From Phoenix dactylifera (Eukaryota > Streptophyta > Magnoliopsida > Arecales > Arecaceae): 64,000 nt of DNA. The notes below the pieces were generated by a model that was given only the letters and a program-made list of their open reading frames with translations, had not been told where the DNA came from and did no database searches. Positions 12,521 to 25,750 of this stretch are shown here, one piece after another. Each line of letters begins with the position of its first letter. The first letter of the stretch is position 1. The translations under genes were made by a program, and so were the position numbers. The DNA lies in assembly GCF_009389715.1 (NCBI RefSeq), contig NW_024067689.1, positions 930,001 through 994,000 on the forward strand, read 5' to 3'.

Positions 12521-14452
12521 CAAGGTTTATTGTATGTTTAAACTTTATGCTTAAAACAATTGTATTAATCTAAGTAGTTTAGTAATCTAATTGGATTAAT
12601 CACCAGACCGTCCGATCATAAGAGAAAGAAGGGTTCGTTACCCTCTTTTTTCATTCGATGGGATCTCCTATAGTATATAGGGGTGCCACTGTGATTGATC
12701 CTTGAAGATGAACAACGAAAGGTATATTAAAATCTATTTTAATCTTTGTAATTAAATCTAAGATTTATAAATATGTTCCGATCAGATCTAAAGAGTATTT
12801 ATGAATGATTTAGTAACTGGTTTTGCATGATTAATCAGATCTAAAAATTAGTTGCATATGATGCATGAGATCTAGATAAATTCATGTTGATGTATATATG
12901 ATATAAAGAACATGAATAAATCTGAAATCATAAACTTGTTTAGATTAGATCTAAATAAAATTTATGATTCATTTATTTTCTAATTTTGTATGACAAATCA
13001 AATCTGAAAATAAATGCATATGATGTATGTTGTTTAATTAATTCATATTAGTTTGTATATGTGATATATGAACACAAATCATCTAAGATTTAAACATGAA
13101 TTAAATCTGAAATTAACATGATTAATTACAAATCTCAGATCTGAAAAATAAGTTTTAAGAACTGAAACTTTGTAATTAATATGTAATTAAGAATAATGCA
13201 ATGATCTGAATTTTCATAAGCTTACACTTAGTTGAGAATTAAGTGATATGAAAACCTAGATCTAGAATTGTAACTCAATTCAATGACATTGCATAATTCA
13301 TGGGGCATTTGGGTTAGCTCAAATCAAATTCTTAAGATTGGGTTAGACCTAAGGTTAGAATCAAACATGGTCTAATTAGAGTTAATTGATCAAATCTAAT
13401 TAAGTAGTAACTAGATTAGGTCAAGAAAACTCTAGGTCAAATACAATAGTTGTAGTTGGTCAAATTCCATATCTTTGATTAGACCAAGATGGAACTTGAT
13501 TGAGGCTCAAAGGTAGAGCCCGAATCATTTGAGTAATCAAATCGAAATTGATTAACCAGTCGGTGTCTAAGGTAAGTTTGGCAGTTTTGACCGATGGTTT
13601 TTAATTGGGAACTACTCGTACTAATTCGTCTTTGTCGAGTTAATGGCATATCCCTTCCACCGATCTCACTTACCTGGCTGACATGGTCAATCACATTTTG
13701 ATTGGATTACTTAATGATTCGAGTTGACCCATGCCTTTAAAAAAAATCAGTATGACTGATTTAGGTGTCTCCTTAATCGGATTGAATCTAGTTCTTATTA
13801 ATCTGACTTGATGAAGTCAGTGGAAGGATCTAGATTAACCGGTTCTTCTCATCTATTCTCAATTAAATCAAATCCTCTAAAATTATTAGGTTCCTAAAAT
13901 GAAATAGTTATAGAGATAACTAGATCATAGCCTCCCATTAAGTTGGATGATAATGTATCCAATGGCTAGATAATCATTGGAGGCGCCACACTCCTGGTGA
14001 TTATTTGACCATTGGAATTGTCATTCAATATATGATGAGTCGAGTGTACCTTCAATAGGTGATCAGGTAGGCCGAGCCACACTCGGGCTTGGTCATCTAT
14101 TAGTAGATTACACGGAACCCTATCATTTAATGGTTGGACCTAACCAGAATTTTTGGTGGAGGCGCCACACGCCTGTCAAAGAGACTGGGGCAAAATTATC
14201 GCTATAAATTGTTTGGTGAAACAATTGGTTCAGAACCTACCAATAGGTGCATATGGGTTGGCCGAGCCACACTCGGGCCCATATGCGATCTATTGGATTC
14301 TATTGCCCACTAAAGAGTTAAGTGTAATTCTTCGAATTTGAGGTAGAGGCTACAAATTTGTATAAAATAGTGGGAGGACCTTTAGACTAAAGTCCAAGTC
14401 TTTAGGGTATTGTCAATTTATATACTGATAGCCGATTTTCTTTTATGCAGAA

Positions 14453-17400
14453 ATGGCCACTAGTTTGTCACTTTGTTCATTGTTGGATAATGACAAGTTG
14501 ACTGGACCCAATTTCAATAACTGGCTTCGAAAACTTAAGATTGTGCTAGAGCATGAACGGATTCTTTATGTGATAACAGATCTAGCACCTGAGCAGCCTG
14601 CTGCTAATGCACGGGGTACGATCAGAGAAACTTATCAGAAGTGGCTCAATGACCGTATCATTATCCGATGCATTATGCTTGCTGCAATGAGCGACGAGTT
14701 CAGTCGTCGGTTCGAGAATGCCCAGCCCGAAGAAATTGTTCAAGTGTTGAACGAATCTTTTGGCACTCCCGACGACGTTGATAGATACAAGACTAGTTGT
14801 GCTATTTTCAACACACGGATGAAGGATGGGGCATCGGTGACTGATCATGTATTGTACATGATTGAGTTGATCGAGCGTCTGAGCACTCTCGATTTTTCCC
14901 TTCATGATCAATTGGGGAAAAAATGCTATACTGAACTCTCTTCCTGGTTCGTACCGCCCATTTCTCACCAATTTTCGTATGACGAAACCGGTAGTAAATT
15001 ATCACCAATTGTTGGGTTTACTACAAACTTCTGAGAAGGATCACCAACTCCTAAAAGAGTCGGTGAATTTAGTGGGAGGTTCGTCCAAGGGTCGTGATCC
15101 CTTTAAGAAAGGAAAGAAGAAAAACAAAAATCAAAAGAAAAAGGTGCATCGTGCTGAGCAGAGTCAGACTAAGAAGAAGAAGGCTGATCAGAGTAAGGCA
15201 AAGTGCTTCTACTGTAAGGAGCAAGGGTATTGGAAAAGAAATTGTCCTCTGTACATTGCATCTCTTGATCCGAATAGGCCTAAGAAAAGTGGGCAATCAG
15301 TTGCCAATCAAGGTATTTATATCATAACGCCTTGTAATTTTTCTATTTGTGATAATTCGACCTGGGTATTGGATACCGGTAATCCTTTTAATATTTGCAA
15401 TTCGTTGGAGGAACTTCAGATCAGTGAGAGGTTTGAAGAAGGAGAAAGATTTCTGAATGTTGGAGATGGAAGACCTGTTCCAGTTCTAACTTTAGGAATT
15501 CTTAAACTTGTATTTAGCTCTCATGTAAATGTCCTTAGTGATTGTCACTATTGTCCAAGTTTTTTTATTGAATATCATTTCTATAGGCCTTTTGGCAAAA
15601 AATGGTTATGAAATATCAATAAAAAATGATTATTACAATATCATTTGAAATGGTGTAGCTGTAATGAATGGAATTCTGAGTAATGGCATTTATATTTTGT
15701 CACAGCCTGTTCATGTAATGTACAAGTCCAATAAGTGCCCTAGAATAGATAATGTCACGGATGTTTACCTTTAGCATCATAGGCTAGGTCATATTAACAA
15801 GAACAGGATGAGTAGGTTAAATAAAGAGGAAATTCTCAATGTTAATGATTGTGAATCATTAACAACATGTGAATCATGCCTTCTTGGTAAGATGACTAAG
15901 TTACCTTTTACTGGAAAAGATAAACGAGCCAATGACTTATTAACCCTAGTACATTCTAATGTATATGGGCCAATGAGCACAAATGCTAGAGGAGGATATG
16001 CATATTTCATTACTTTCACAGACAACCTTTCAAGGTATGGTTATGTCTATTTAATAAGACATAAATCTGAAGCATTTGAAATGTTCAAATTGTATCGTAA
16101 TGACGTAGAAAAATAAACTGGAAAGAGTATTAAAACTCTTCGATCAGATCGAGGGGGTGAATACCTTTCCAATGAGTTTTTGACATATCTGGAAGAGAAT
16201 AGAATTCTTTTCCAATGGACTCCTCCTGGTACACCGCAGTATAACGGCGTGTCAGAAAGGAGAAATCGAACTCTATTAGATATGGTTCGATCCATGATGG
16301 GGTTTGCTGATCTGCCCATATCTTTTTGAGGATATGCACTTGAGTCTGCCTGTTATATACTTAATAAGGTTCCAAGTAAATCTGTGAATAAAACACCACA
16401 TGAGATGTGGACGGAACGGAAACCGGTACTCTCTTACCTTAGGGTTTGGGGGTGTCCGGCGTACGTCAAACGTTTGAAGACAGACAAACTTGAACCCAAG
16501 TTTGACAAATATTTTTTTATCGATTACTCTAAAGAAACTAAAGAATATTATTTTTACCTTGCTGAAGAACAAAAATTGTTCGTAAGCAATATAGCTGTTT
16601 TCTTAGAGAAAGAATTCCTTAGTGAAGGAACTAATAGCTCTAATGTTGAGCTTAGGAAAGTTCAACATGTAGAAGACCCAACACCATCCACTGAACCAAT
16701 TGAGTCGGATTTGATTAGATCAGATCTAGAACCCATCTTAGATGCACCATTAAGGCGATCAGGTAGAGTACCACATCAGCCGGATAGATACTATGGTTTC
16801 TTGGTCCGGGATGGGGATCCTGTCGAACTTGATGAAAACGATGAGGATCCGATCACCTACATGGATGCAATGTAGAGGTATGACTCTGATGCATGACTTG
16901 GAGCCATGCAATCCAAAATGGAATCCATAAAGGTCAATGATGTATGGACATTAGTTGACCCACCCGAAGGGATTAAACCCATAGGGTGTAAGTGGATTTT
17001 TAAAAAGAAACGGGGCGCAGACGGAAAGGTATAGACCTATAAAGCCCGTCTGGTTGCTAAAGAATATCGTCAGCGTTATGGTATTAACTATGACGAGACG
17101 TTTTCTCCTGTGGCAATGCTCAAATCCATTCGGATTATGCTTCCGATAGTAGCGCACTTAGATTATGAAATCTGGCAAATGGATGTAAAGACTGCTTTTC
17201 TAAATGGAGATTTAGAAGAGGAGGTGTATATGATGCAACCTGAAGTTTTTATATCTGCAAATGAGTCTAAGGTGTGCAAGCTTCAAAAATCCATTTATGG
17301 ATTAAAGCAAGCTTCACGGAGTTGGAACATACGATTTGATAAGGTGATCAAATCGTATGGCTTCATTAAGAATGAAGAGGAACCTTGCATTTATAAATAG

Positions 17401-18400
17401 GCAAATGGTTCAGTTATTATATTTCTTGTTTTGTATGTGAATGACATTTTTCTAATCGGAAATGACATTTCTGCAGTACAAGGAATAAACGTTTGGCTAT
17501 CATCTCAATTTGCCATGAAGGATTTGGAAGAAGCATCTTACATTCTAGGGATGAAGATCTATAGAGATAGATCTAGAAGATTACTTGGATTATCCCAATC
17601 CACATACATTGATACTATACTGAAGAGGTTCAGTATGATTAATTCTAAGAAAGGCTATCTTCCGATGGGCCATGGAATTAACCTCTCTAAGAGGGATTGT
17701 CCGACAACCCCTTAAGAAAGAGAGAGTATGGATAGAATTCCATATGCTTCGGCAGTGGGATTTATAATGTATGCCATGACATGTACTAGACCAGACGTGG
17801 CATACTCACTAGGAGTAGTGAGCAGATACTAGTCTGATCCAGGTAGCAACCACTGGAAGGTTGTAAAAACCATCCTTAAGTATTTGAGAAATACTAAAAA
17901 TCAGTGGTTTACCTACGATGATTCTGACTTAAAACTTAAGGGATATACCGATTCAAGTTTTCAGTCAGATCAAGATGATAGCAAGAGCGTATCGGGATAT
18001 ATCTTTACTCTTAAGGATGGGGCCATCTGCTGGAAGAGTTCCAAGCAGCATACAGTGGCAGATTCTATATGTAAAGCAGAATACATTGCAGCATCTGATG
18101 CCGCCAAGGAAGCTGTATGGTTGTGAAAGTTCATCACTGAGCTTGGAGTGACACCCTCCATTGATGGTTCAGTGCCTGTGAGCCATAGCTCAAGCAAGAG
18201 AACCCAAAGCACATCAGCGGACCAAGCATATTCTATGTCGCTACCACCTGGTTCGAGAGATCGTCGAATGAGGTGATATTGATCTCCAGAAGATTGATAC
18301 AAAAGAAAATCTAGCTGACCCATTTACCAAAGTCCTCGGCATCAAAGAATTCAACGAACACAAGTCGAAGATGGGTATTAGATACTGTGCCGATTGGCTT
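14453..18400 (+). pseudogene. Degenerate copia gag-pol
   Basis: An open gag starts at ATG 14453 (MATSLSLCSLLDNDKLTGP) and shifts frame near 14930. The zinc knuckle follows as CFYCKEQGYWKRNC, with Tyr in place of the usual His. The protease motif WVLDTG lies near 15361. GAG-pre-integrase and integrase follow (about 15775-16340; TLRSDRGGEY and GVSERRNRTL visible). Reverse transcriptase (about 16960-17500) has YVND where the catalytic motif is YVDD. RNase H (about 17930-18200) retains GYTDSSF and KAEYIA. Stop codons occur near 16114, 16327, 16873, 16894, 17032, 17398, 17713, 17830 and 18124. The copy cannot make its own enzymes. Confidence 0.93.
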
Positions 18401-18406
18401 TAGGTT

Positions 18407-18415
18407 AAGTGGGAG
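18407..18415 (+). promoter_or_regulatory. Polypurine tract
   Basis: AAGTGGGAG one base before the 3' LTR, the standard plus-strand primer of copia elements. Confidence 0.88.
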
Positions 18416-18416
18416 T

Positions 18417-20647
18417 TGTTGGGAATTGTATCCTAAATATCAATCGTCAGTATGTTGATGATTGAATTTTGTAAATAAATTGACAAATTAATAAAGTGTT
18501 ATTTGGCATTATTCATCATTTCATTGTACATCTTCAAATGAACTCTTATATGATGAAGTCCTTAAGACTTATTTTATGATAAAGAAGGATTTATCTTCAA
18601 ATTTTTAAAACTGTTCGCGATCAAATGATATGCTGTTACTAGGACGACAGCATTATCGAGATTAGGTCGTTGTATGACATATACGTTGGTTGTCCTCTTA
18701 ACCAAGGAGTATGGAGATACTGATATATCACACAGGTAAAGTGTAGAAGTACATTTCATTGAACGTGACCAATTCCGGAACGCTCTACTGTCAAAAGATG
18801 TTCCGAGTGGATATGGATATAAGTTTGCCCCTCTGACCTGAGACCGCAACCTGTGACTAGCAAGCAACTCACTGTACTCTGGTACCGGAGTACCAGAATT
18901 TCTAATTCAATGACGGAAGGTCACTGGGTACAGTCAAGTACTTACGTAGTCAGTTGTGAGTCAAGATGGAATTGACCCCTCCTGTAAACAGGAGATAATA
19001 CCTTATGTTCAATTTAGCAAAACCTTGGCCAGGGTAATCTTTGTGAGGAGTCACAGAATTTCTAAAGTTAAATCACATCATGGATGCACTTATTACAGAG
19101 TTGACAGAACTCTGAAGTCATCCTGGCATTTAGAAGTCAAGGGATGAATTATACGATAACCATAGTCCCAGGGTTCTTGAATGTTGCTTTGCAATCATTC
19201 GGCCTATCCGGACGTCGGATACCATTGCTAGATGGTCATTTCGATTAGTACAAGAAGTTGTTCTTATGCTACCGGTTTGGGTTCGAACCTATGGGGTCAC
19301 ACGCATAAAAGTTTCTAGGTTGATCGAATGGCTGATTGATGATTAAGAATCATTCAGGAATAATTTGGTCAGTTCGATTGACAAATTATCCTAAGCAAAA
19401 GTTGCATTAAAATAATTATTGAATTATTGGAGGATTAATTAACAATTAGATTGCTAATGAACTCAATTTGATTGAGTAATTGGGCTTAAGTTGAGCCAAA
19501 TTGAATAGGATTCAATTTGGGCTGCATCATGGTTTGACCTAATTGGATTGGGTTCAACCTAAGTAGATTGAGCTTGACCCAATTGATGGGATTTGACCCA
19601 ATTGGATTGGGCTTGATCCAAATCAATTAGAATACCTTATTTGATGAGAATTTTGAGTCCAAATAATCAGAATTGAATAAGAAAAAGAATCCCTAAATTT
19701 TAGGAACCCATCCTTATCTTCTTGGAGAAGAATAACACCTTGACTTATCCCCAAGATTTTCCTTGCCTATCCTATTTATTTTTAGCCAAAAATTGGCATG
19801 ACAAGAGAGGAGGCGTGGGGCTATATTTTCTATAAAAATGGTGCCTCAAATCTTCCTAAAAATATTTATATGAATTTCCTAATTTGTAGGGACTGCATGG
19901 CACATGAAATAGGGTGGTCTGCGGCTGAACTTTCAATGCATGAATTCCTATCTTTTAGGGATCCAAAATGTACAAAATTTGGATATGTTTATCTCCTATT
20001 AGCTGTCAAATCATCATAATTTTTCGGGATTTTATCAGCCAAATTAATTGGCTAAATTAGGTGTGAGGCGTGGGGGGGTCTTTTGGCTATAAAAGACCCC
20101 CACGCCTAGGGTTCAAGATATACAATATTTAGAGGTTTCAAAAAATTTTGAAAAAATTCTCTGAGGGCCTCCATCCCTTCTTCTCCTTCTTCCTCATGTC
20201 CATCCTCCATCTTCTTGAAGAACAATCAAAGGTTGAGTGTTTGGAAGGAGAAAGCTTCAGCCATTGCAGCGTTCCTGCGCGAGCTAGCACTCCCGCGGAA
20301 AACAATCTACCTAGGGCTTCGCGTGGACAATCTATAGAAGCCGAACACGTGTGCGGCTGCAAAGCGTGATCAAGGAGTCATCCAAGATCTCTAAGGAATC
20401 AGGTATGAGATTTGATCTTATTAAAGTTAAGATTAGATCTTAAACATGGTTGCTGAAATTTCAGAATTGTATGCTAGACATACATTCATTGTTTTATGTT
20501 TTACATAAACATTTAAATCATGGTTCTTAATTTTGTTGTAGAGATTTGATCTCTAGCATGCATGAAAATTAAATAGTTTAATTTTTAAATGCTTTCGCTG
20601 TAATTTTTTTGAAAATAAATGCATGCAGCCCGCAAGGGTTACTTTCA
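18417..20647 (+). repeat. 3' LTR of the copia element
   Basis: 2231 bp, TGTTGGGAATTG to ACTTTCA, colinear with the 5' LTR. It lacks the 14-15 bp duplicated phrase TTTCAGGATTGCTGAAA seen near 12300 in the 5' copy. Confidence 0.93.
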
Positions 20648-20795
20648 GTGGGCACATATGCAAGAAAAAAAATAAAGAGTATGTACGCAAAACAAGTATT
20701 TTATAAGGGTATACGTGCAAATATCAATTTTAGGAGGGTATTCATGCAAATTTCAATATTTAAGAGGATATCTACACAAAAAATCCTAAAATATA

Positions 20796-21335
20796 ATATA
20801 TATATTAATACATAAATATATGATATAGTAAAATATTACTAAAATATAATATAATAATATTATTATAATATAGTAATATAATATTGTATACTATAATATA
20901 ATAATTTAATATAATATTAAATTATTTAACATGACATATCAATGAATTATAATATAGTGTAATATATTATTATACTTATAGTATAATACAATAATAAAGA
21001 TATAAAATAATATAATTATTAGCATAAATTAATTTCTGATAATATAATATAATATTCAATTATTTAACATAACGTATTAATGTATTATGATATAATATAA
21101 TATAATATTATATTTATAGTATAATACAATAATAAATGTATAAAATATTTTCATGATTATAGTATAATATATTATTTATAGTATAATATAATATTTTTAT
21201 GATTATACAATATTTATAGTATAAGATAATATTATATTTTGTACCAAACACCCTATTTTATCTAAAATTACTTTTGGAGGGCGAGAAAGTGCTTTTTAAC
21301 CCTTCAAAAACTCTGCCAAATAGGATCTTTGTGTG
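20796..21335. mobile_element. Right fragment of the Harbinger-like AT-rich element
   Basis: AT-rich sequence with repeated ATAGTATAATACAATAATAA blocks, ending in TTTTGGAGGGCGAGAAAGTGC, matches the right interior and end of the element at 24052-25747. With 9127-9309 it forms one older element opened by the two later insertions. Confidence 0.6.
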
Positions 21336-22566
21336 CCGCCAATGGTACTAAGGTTAATATACAAAAAAGTCAGCATATCACTTACCGATATCAGTTGAAT
21401 CCTCTGTCTATCTCGACGGGGAAACGTGGAGCACGATCAAGAGGCCAATTTTCTTGAAAGCATTATGGCTTTGATTGCAACCACAATCTCCTCCATAATA
21501 TCCAATTCTAGAAAGAAATTTTATATTAAAAAAATAAGGAAGGATTTCATGCTGAGATAACTGTGATTTAGAAAGTTCTAGAATTTAAATTGCATCTACA
21601 TCTTATCATCCATCATATGCTATACTCGATTCGACCTACCTCTACCTTTGAGGCATTGACTTGGAGTCACATCTCAACCGACTTTTCTCCTCTTTTATTC
21701 CTCGGTTTTTTGTTTTATTTTTGGTATTAGGTGGTGATTTTTGGTTGTAGTAGTGGTTTTAATTGTCGTGATGGAGAGCATTAGTATGTGGTTCAGGAGT
21801 AGCAAGGAGGCGGTGATGGATGGGCGGTGGAGTTCATCCCTTTGAAGCTAACTTCCTTTTCGACAAAAGTCGATGAATTCCATTGAGATCAAACAAGGGA
21901 GAATAGAGAAGAATTCGGATTGGCTCCGATCTAACCAGTTTTAGAACTAGGTAACTGAAGGTTTTTATTCTTCATTTTTATTCCTCTAAATCGTATTTTA
22001 TTGGTCCTATATTAGGAGCTTGATCCAATATATTAGGAGGTATATTAGATGCAGTGGACCAAAAAGGTCTACTATTGACCTAACTCGATCTGACATACTT
22101 ATTAAACAGGTTGAGTAGATTGGGTCAAGCTACCTACTTACTAAATGCATGCATTTAGGTTTCAAATCTTGACTTCTTTCATAAATAGGTCGAGCTTAAG
22201 TTTCAAATTTTCTTATCCGACCTGCATCTGACTCGACTCATATACAATCTAGCCCTTCATAATTGCTATCCCTTAGATATAATTTACTACCTCTAAACTA
22301 CTTACACATCAGTGTTTTGGCGATCCCTAGCTTATATATCGAGTGATAATATATATATATATAATTTAACATTATTTAGACTATCAAATTTTTTTATTAC
22401 TTCCTCATATGCTAGAAGTCTCCAAATCATATTATTTTTAGCATGTAAATAATTTAGATATACTGGATCAAATTCAACAGTTCATCTTATGATATAAAAC
22501 CCTCAATATACAATCTAGACCTGATTAGATCTGAATAAAGATTTACTTGAATATAACCAAATCTAG

Positions 22567-22567
<1 letters not shown>

Positions 22568-22615
<48 letters not shown>
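22568..22615. repeat. (CT)n-(TA)n compound microsatellite
   Basis: About 13 CT units run directly into about 11 TA units. Likely length-variable. Confidence 0.95.
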
Positions 22616-22649
22616 GTAATGGAGGATCGGTTTGCGCGAAGTTCTTTAT

Positions 22650-22960
22650 TCAGAGCCAATATTAATGACATAGATATTAATACACTTGGTTATCACTAAA
22701 GTTTATTACTTAAAATATAATAAATATTAATAACGATTTGGAGCTAGTATTAATGATGCAGATATTAATATACTTAGTTATCATTAAAGTTGATTACTTA
22801 AAATATAATGAATATTAATAAGGAGCCGGTATTAATGACATTGATATCAATATATTTGGTGATCATTAAAGTTTATTACTTAAAATATAATAAATACTAA
22901 TAACATTGATTCTAATGTGCTCGATCATCATTAAAATTTATTAATTAATATGCAACAAAA
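22650..22960. repeat. Degenerate tandem repeat, 82-88 bp period
   Basis: Units start ATTAATGAYR at 22661, 22749 and 22831, each followed by ATTAAAGTTKATTACTTAAA and AAATATAATRAATA; a fourth, more degenerate unit follows near 22900. Confidence 0.7.
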
Positions 22961-24066
22961 ATTTAATTATTGAAGTCTTATATTTATTATAATTTATTAT
23001 ATTGTTATATCATGCACCAAAAACTACCAAAAAAAATCGAAAGGATCATACATGTCACATCACATGAGTTATATGTTAATTTATTTTTATAATGAGACTC
23101 TTCCTTCTAGGAAAAATAATTTAGATTTATCAGAAGAAATGAAAAAGAAAAAAGAAACAACAAGAGAAGTGGAGACTACGTTCCACCGCTCTCCCTCTTC
23201 CCTAGGTAATGGGTAGAAAGTTCCCTTCTCCTAACAAGACTTTAATACGCCCTTCCCAAGTAGCACAAAATTATAAAGGGCCTCTCCTTCTCCTAATGGG
23301 GCCGGTAATGTGCCCTTCTTCACGTTACATAACATACATAATATTTCTTCATGCATATTTTATATAATTTTATTTAAAATCATATAAAAATACTTTTATA
23401 CAAAACTTTCACCCCAGCACCGCACCAGCAACGCTAGTAAGTGGAAAATTTCCAACTACATAAAGAGTCCAGGCATCAAAGGAGAGCCTGATTGCAGATC
23501 ATCTTACATTATAATAATAGAGATATAAGGAAAAAGAAAATAATTCATATCACCTCAACTTATCAAACATGCAAACATGTAGAATAGGAAGAAATTTGGA
23601 ACCAAATTTAGGGATATCTGAACTTAATTTCCAACGAAGTTGCAAAGATAAACTCAGTAGATAGAAGTATAGCGATTTTTTATCATGTCATGAATCATCA
23701 AGTATTTGTCCTTTTTATCCAAAAAGAAGTGAAAATTCTCAGGAAAAAAAAAACATAAAAGAGGGAATAGGTGTGGTAGTATTAAGAGAATAGGCTAATA
23801 GCCATCTTGTCCCATAGATTTTGACCAGATAACTTGGAGAGTGAGATTCCAGACACACAATAGTTATCTTCGATGACAACTATCTAGCTCAATGAACTTG
23901 TGATCCCTGGCAGTTCTAACGAACATTGCAACATGTGGCCCTCGAACCGTGGATGCTAATGGGCTGAGCTTGGGTAAATGCATGCAAAATTTTCACAAGC
24001 CCAACGGCCCGAGCCGAACAACATCAAGTTCACCCTGACCAACCCATTTAAGGCCCTGTTTGGGGG

Positions 24067-24132
24067 AGCTGTTGGCAGTAGAGCTGTTGGAAGTAGAGCT
24101 GTTGGAAGTAGAGCTGTCTGAAGTAGAGCTGT
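24067..24132. repeat. 15 bp tandem repeat, about 4.5 copies
   Basis: AGCTGTTGGAAGTAG repeated with small changes just inside the left terminus of the Harbinger-like element. Confidence 0.85.
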
Positions 24133-24339
24133 TATAAAAAGCTGTTTGCTGTTTGGTAACTACATTCGTAAAGTGCTGTGGTATTTTGTTTTGTGTTTGG
24201 TAAACAAACCGAGAAAGTACTTTTGTATGACAAAATTACCATAAAGGACATTGCATAGTATTATACAACAGAACATAATAAAACATAATATAAATTAATA
24301 CATAAATATACGATATAGTATAATATTATTGTAATATAA

Positions 24340-25240
24340 AATAATATTATGTTAATATAGCATAATAGTAATATAATTATTAGAGTAAATTAATATTTGG
24401 TAATATAACATAATATTAAATTATTTAACATAACATATTAATGTATTATGATATAATGTAATATATATTATATTTATAGTATAATACAATAATAAAAGTA
24501 TAAAATATTATAATTATTAGTATAAATTAATTTCACATAATATAACATAATATTAAATTATTTAAAATAACATATTAATGTATTATAATGTAATGTAATA
24601 TAATATAATATTTATAGTATAATACAATAATAAAGGTATAAAATATTATAATTATTATTATAAATTAATTTTCCATAATATAACATAGTATTAAATTATT
24701 TAAAATAACATATTAATATATTATAATGTAATGTAATATAATATAATATTTATAGTATAATACAATAATAAAGGTATAAAATATTATAATTATTAGTGTA
24801 AATTAATTTTTCATAATATAACATAATATTAAATTATTTAACATAACATATTAATATATTATGATATAATATAATATGATATTATATTTATAGTATAATA
24901 CAAAAATAAAGGTATAAAATATTATAATTATTAGTATAAATTAATTTTTCATAATATAACATAATATTAAATTATTTAACATAACATATTAATATATTAT
25001 GATATAATATAATATGATATTATATTTATAGTATAATACAAAAATAAAGGTATAAAATATTATAATTATTAGTATAAATTAATTTTTCCATAATATAACA
25101 TAATATTAAATTATTTAACATAACATATTAATGTATTATGATATAATATAATATGATATTATATTTATAGTATAATACAAAAATAAAGGTATAAAATATT
25201 ATAATTATTAGTATAAAATAATTTCTCATAATTACCCATA
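24340..25240. repeat. 138 bp tandem satellite inside the transposon
   Basis: The marker ATAATACAAT/ATAATACAAA occurs at 24481, 24619, 24757, 24895, 25033 and 25172, that is every 138-139 bp. Each unit also contains AAATTATTTAACATAACATA and GGTATAAAATATTATAATTA. About 6.5 units are present; the later ones are most alike. Confidence 0.9.
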
Positions 25241-25750
25241 AAATAATTTTTCGCGGTCCAGGGGCTCTTCTTCGTGGTCCACGCTCGAGAAGGACCTCAG
25301 CGTGGGCCGCGAGGTTGATGATAAAAAAAAAAACAATAGATTGATTTTGGAAGGTATGGAGAAGGATTAAAAAAATTTTCTTCTAAAATGTGGTTCAAGA
25401 GATGCATACAAAAATTGAAAAGAAAAATACATTTTCTTACGGAAGGGAGTCTGACGGCTAGGGTTCTTGGCTCAAGCAGATTTTTAGGTTTATAAAGGGA
25501 CAAACTATATAATTATGTTATTTTAATATGGGCATTTTTGTCAAAAATACAGCTTTCCGAAAAAGCTGAAACAGCTTCCTCCCAAAAGCTCCAAATTGGA
25601 GCTTTCTCTCAAAAGCTGTTTTCAGCTTCCCGCAAAAGTTGAAACAGCTTTTTGAAAAATTTACCAAACATAATTTTTGATCTAAAAGTACTTTTGGAGG
25701 GCCAGAAAGTGCTTTCTGGCCCTCCAAAAGCTCCCCCAAACAGGGCCTAA

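Larger units (their letters stand above)
10254..20647 (+). mobile_element. Ty1/copia LTR retrotransposon, 10.4 kb, full structure
   Basis: Two direct LTRs (10254-12507 and 18417-20647) flank an internal region with a primer-binding site, degenerate gag-pol and a polypurine tract. The LTRs start TGTTGG and end ACTTTCA. They are closely similar with scattered substitutions and small indels, so the insertion is moderately old. The order protease, integrase, reverse transcriptase, RNase H marks it as copia; the long LTRs suggest an Angela/Tork-type lineage (inference). The flanking 5 bp are GGTGT and GTGGG, so no exact target duplication is visible. It sits inside the foldback element. Confidence 0.95.
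9319..20786. mobile_element. Mutator-like foldback element, split by a copia insertion
   Basis: The direct repeat TAAAATATA flanks the element at 9310-9318 and 20787-20795, a 9 bp duplication typical of Mutator-like elements. The ends are inverted repeats: left GAATTGGTTGCATACATACC, right (reversed) GGATTTTTTGTGTAGATATC, then CTCTTAAATATT in both, and similarity continues for about 140 bp. Inside, 9519-9690 and about 10022-10210 form a second inverted pair of the same terminal type, so the element may be two abutting MITEs or a foldback with internal duplication. The middle (about 9690-10020) is not recognised. Excluding the copia element it is about 1.07 kb, and it encodes no transposase. 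Confidence 0.7.
21336..24048. other. Intergenic, simple repeats only
   Basis: No gene is recognised. It holds a CT/TA microsatellite and a degenerate tandem repeat (listed separately). On the - strand near 23930-23780 a frame reads MFVRTARDHKFIELDSCHRR and then breaks; it may be a fragment of a coding exon but I cannot assign it. Confidence 0.5.
24052..25747. mobile_element. PIF/Harbinger (Tourist-like) non-autonomous element, 1.7 kb
   Basis: The ends are inverted repeats starting GGCCCTGTTTGGGGGAGCT, and the flanks carry TAA on both sides (24049-24051 and 25748-25750). A 3 bp TAA/TTA target and a GGSCCTGTTTGG terminus are typical of Tourist/Harbinger elements. The interior has two tandem arrays and a GC-rich pocket near 25250-25315. 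No transposase is encoded. The long reverse-strand frame over the right end is not a gene. Confidence 0.8.
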
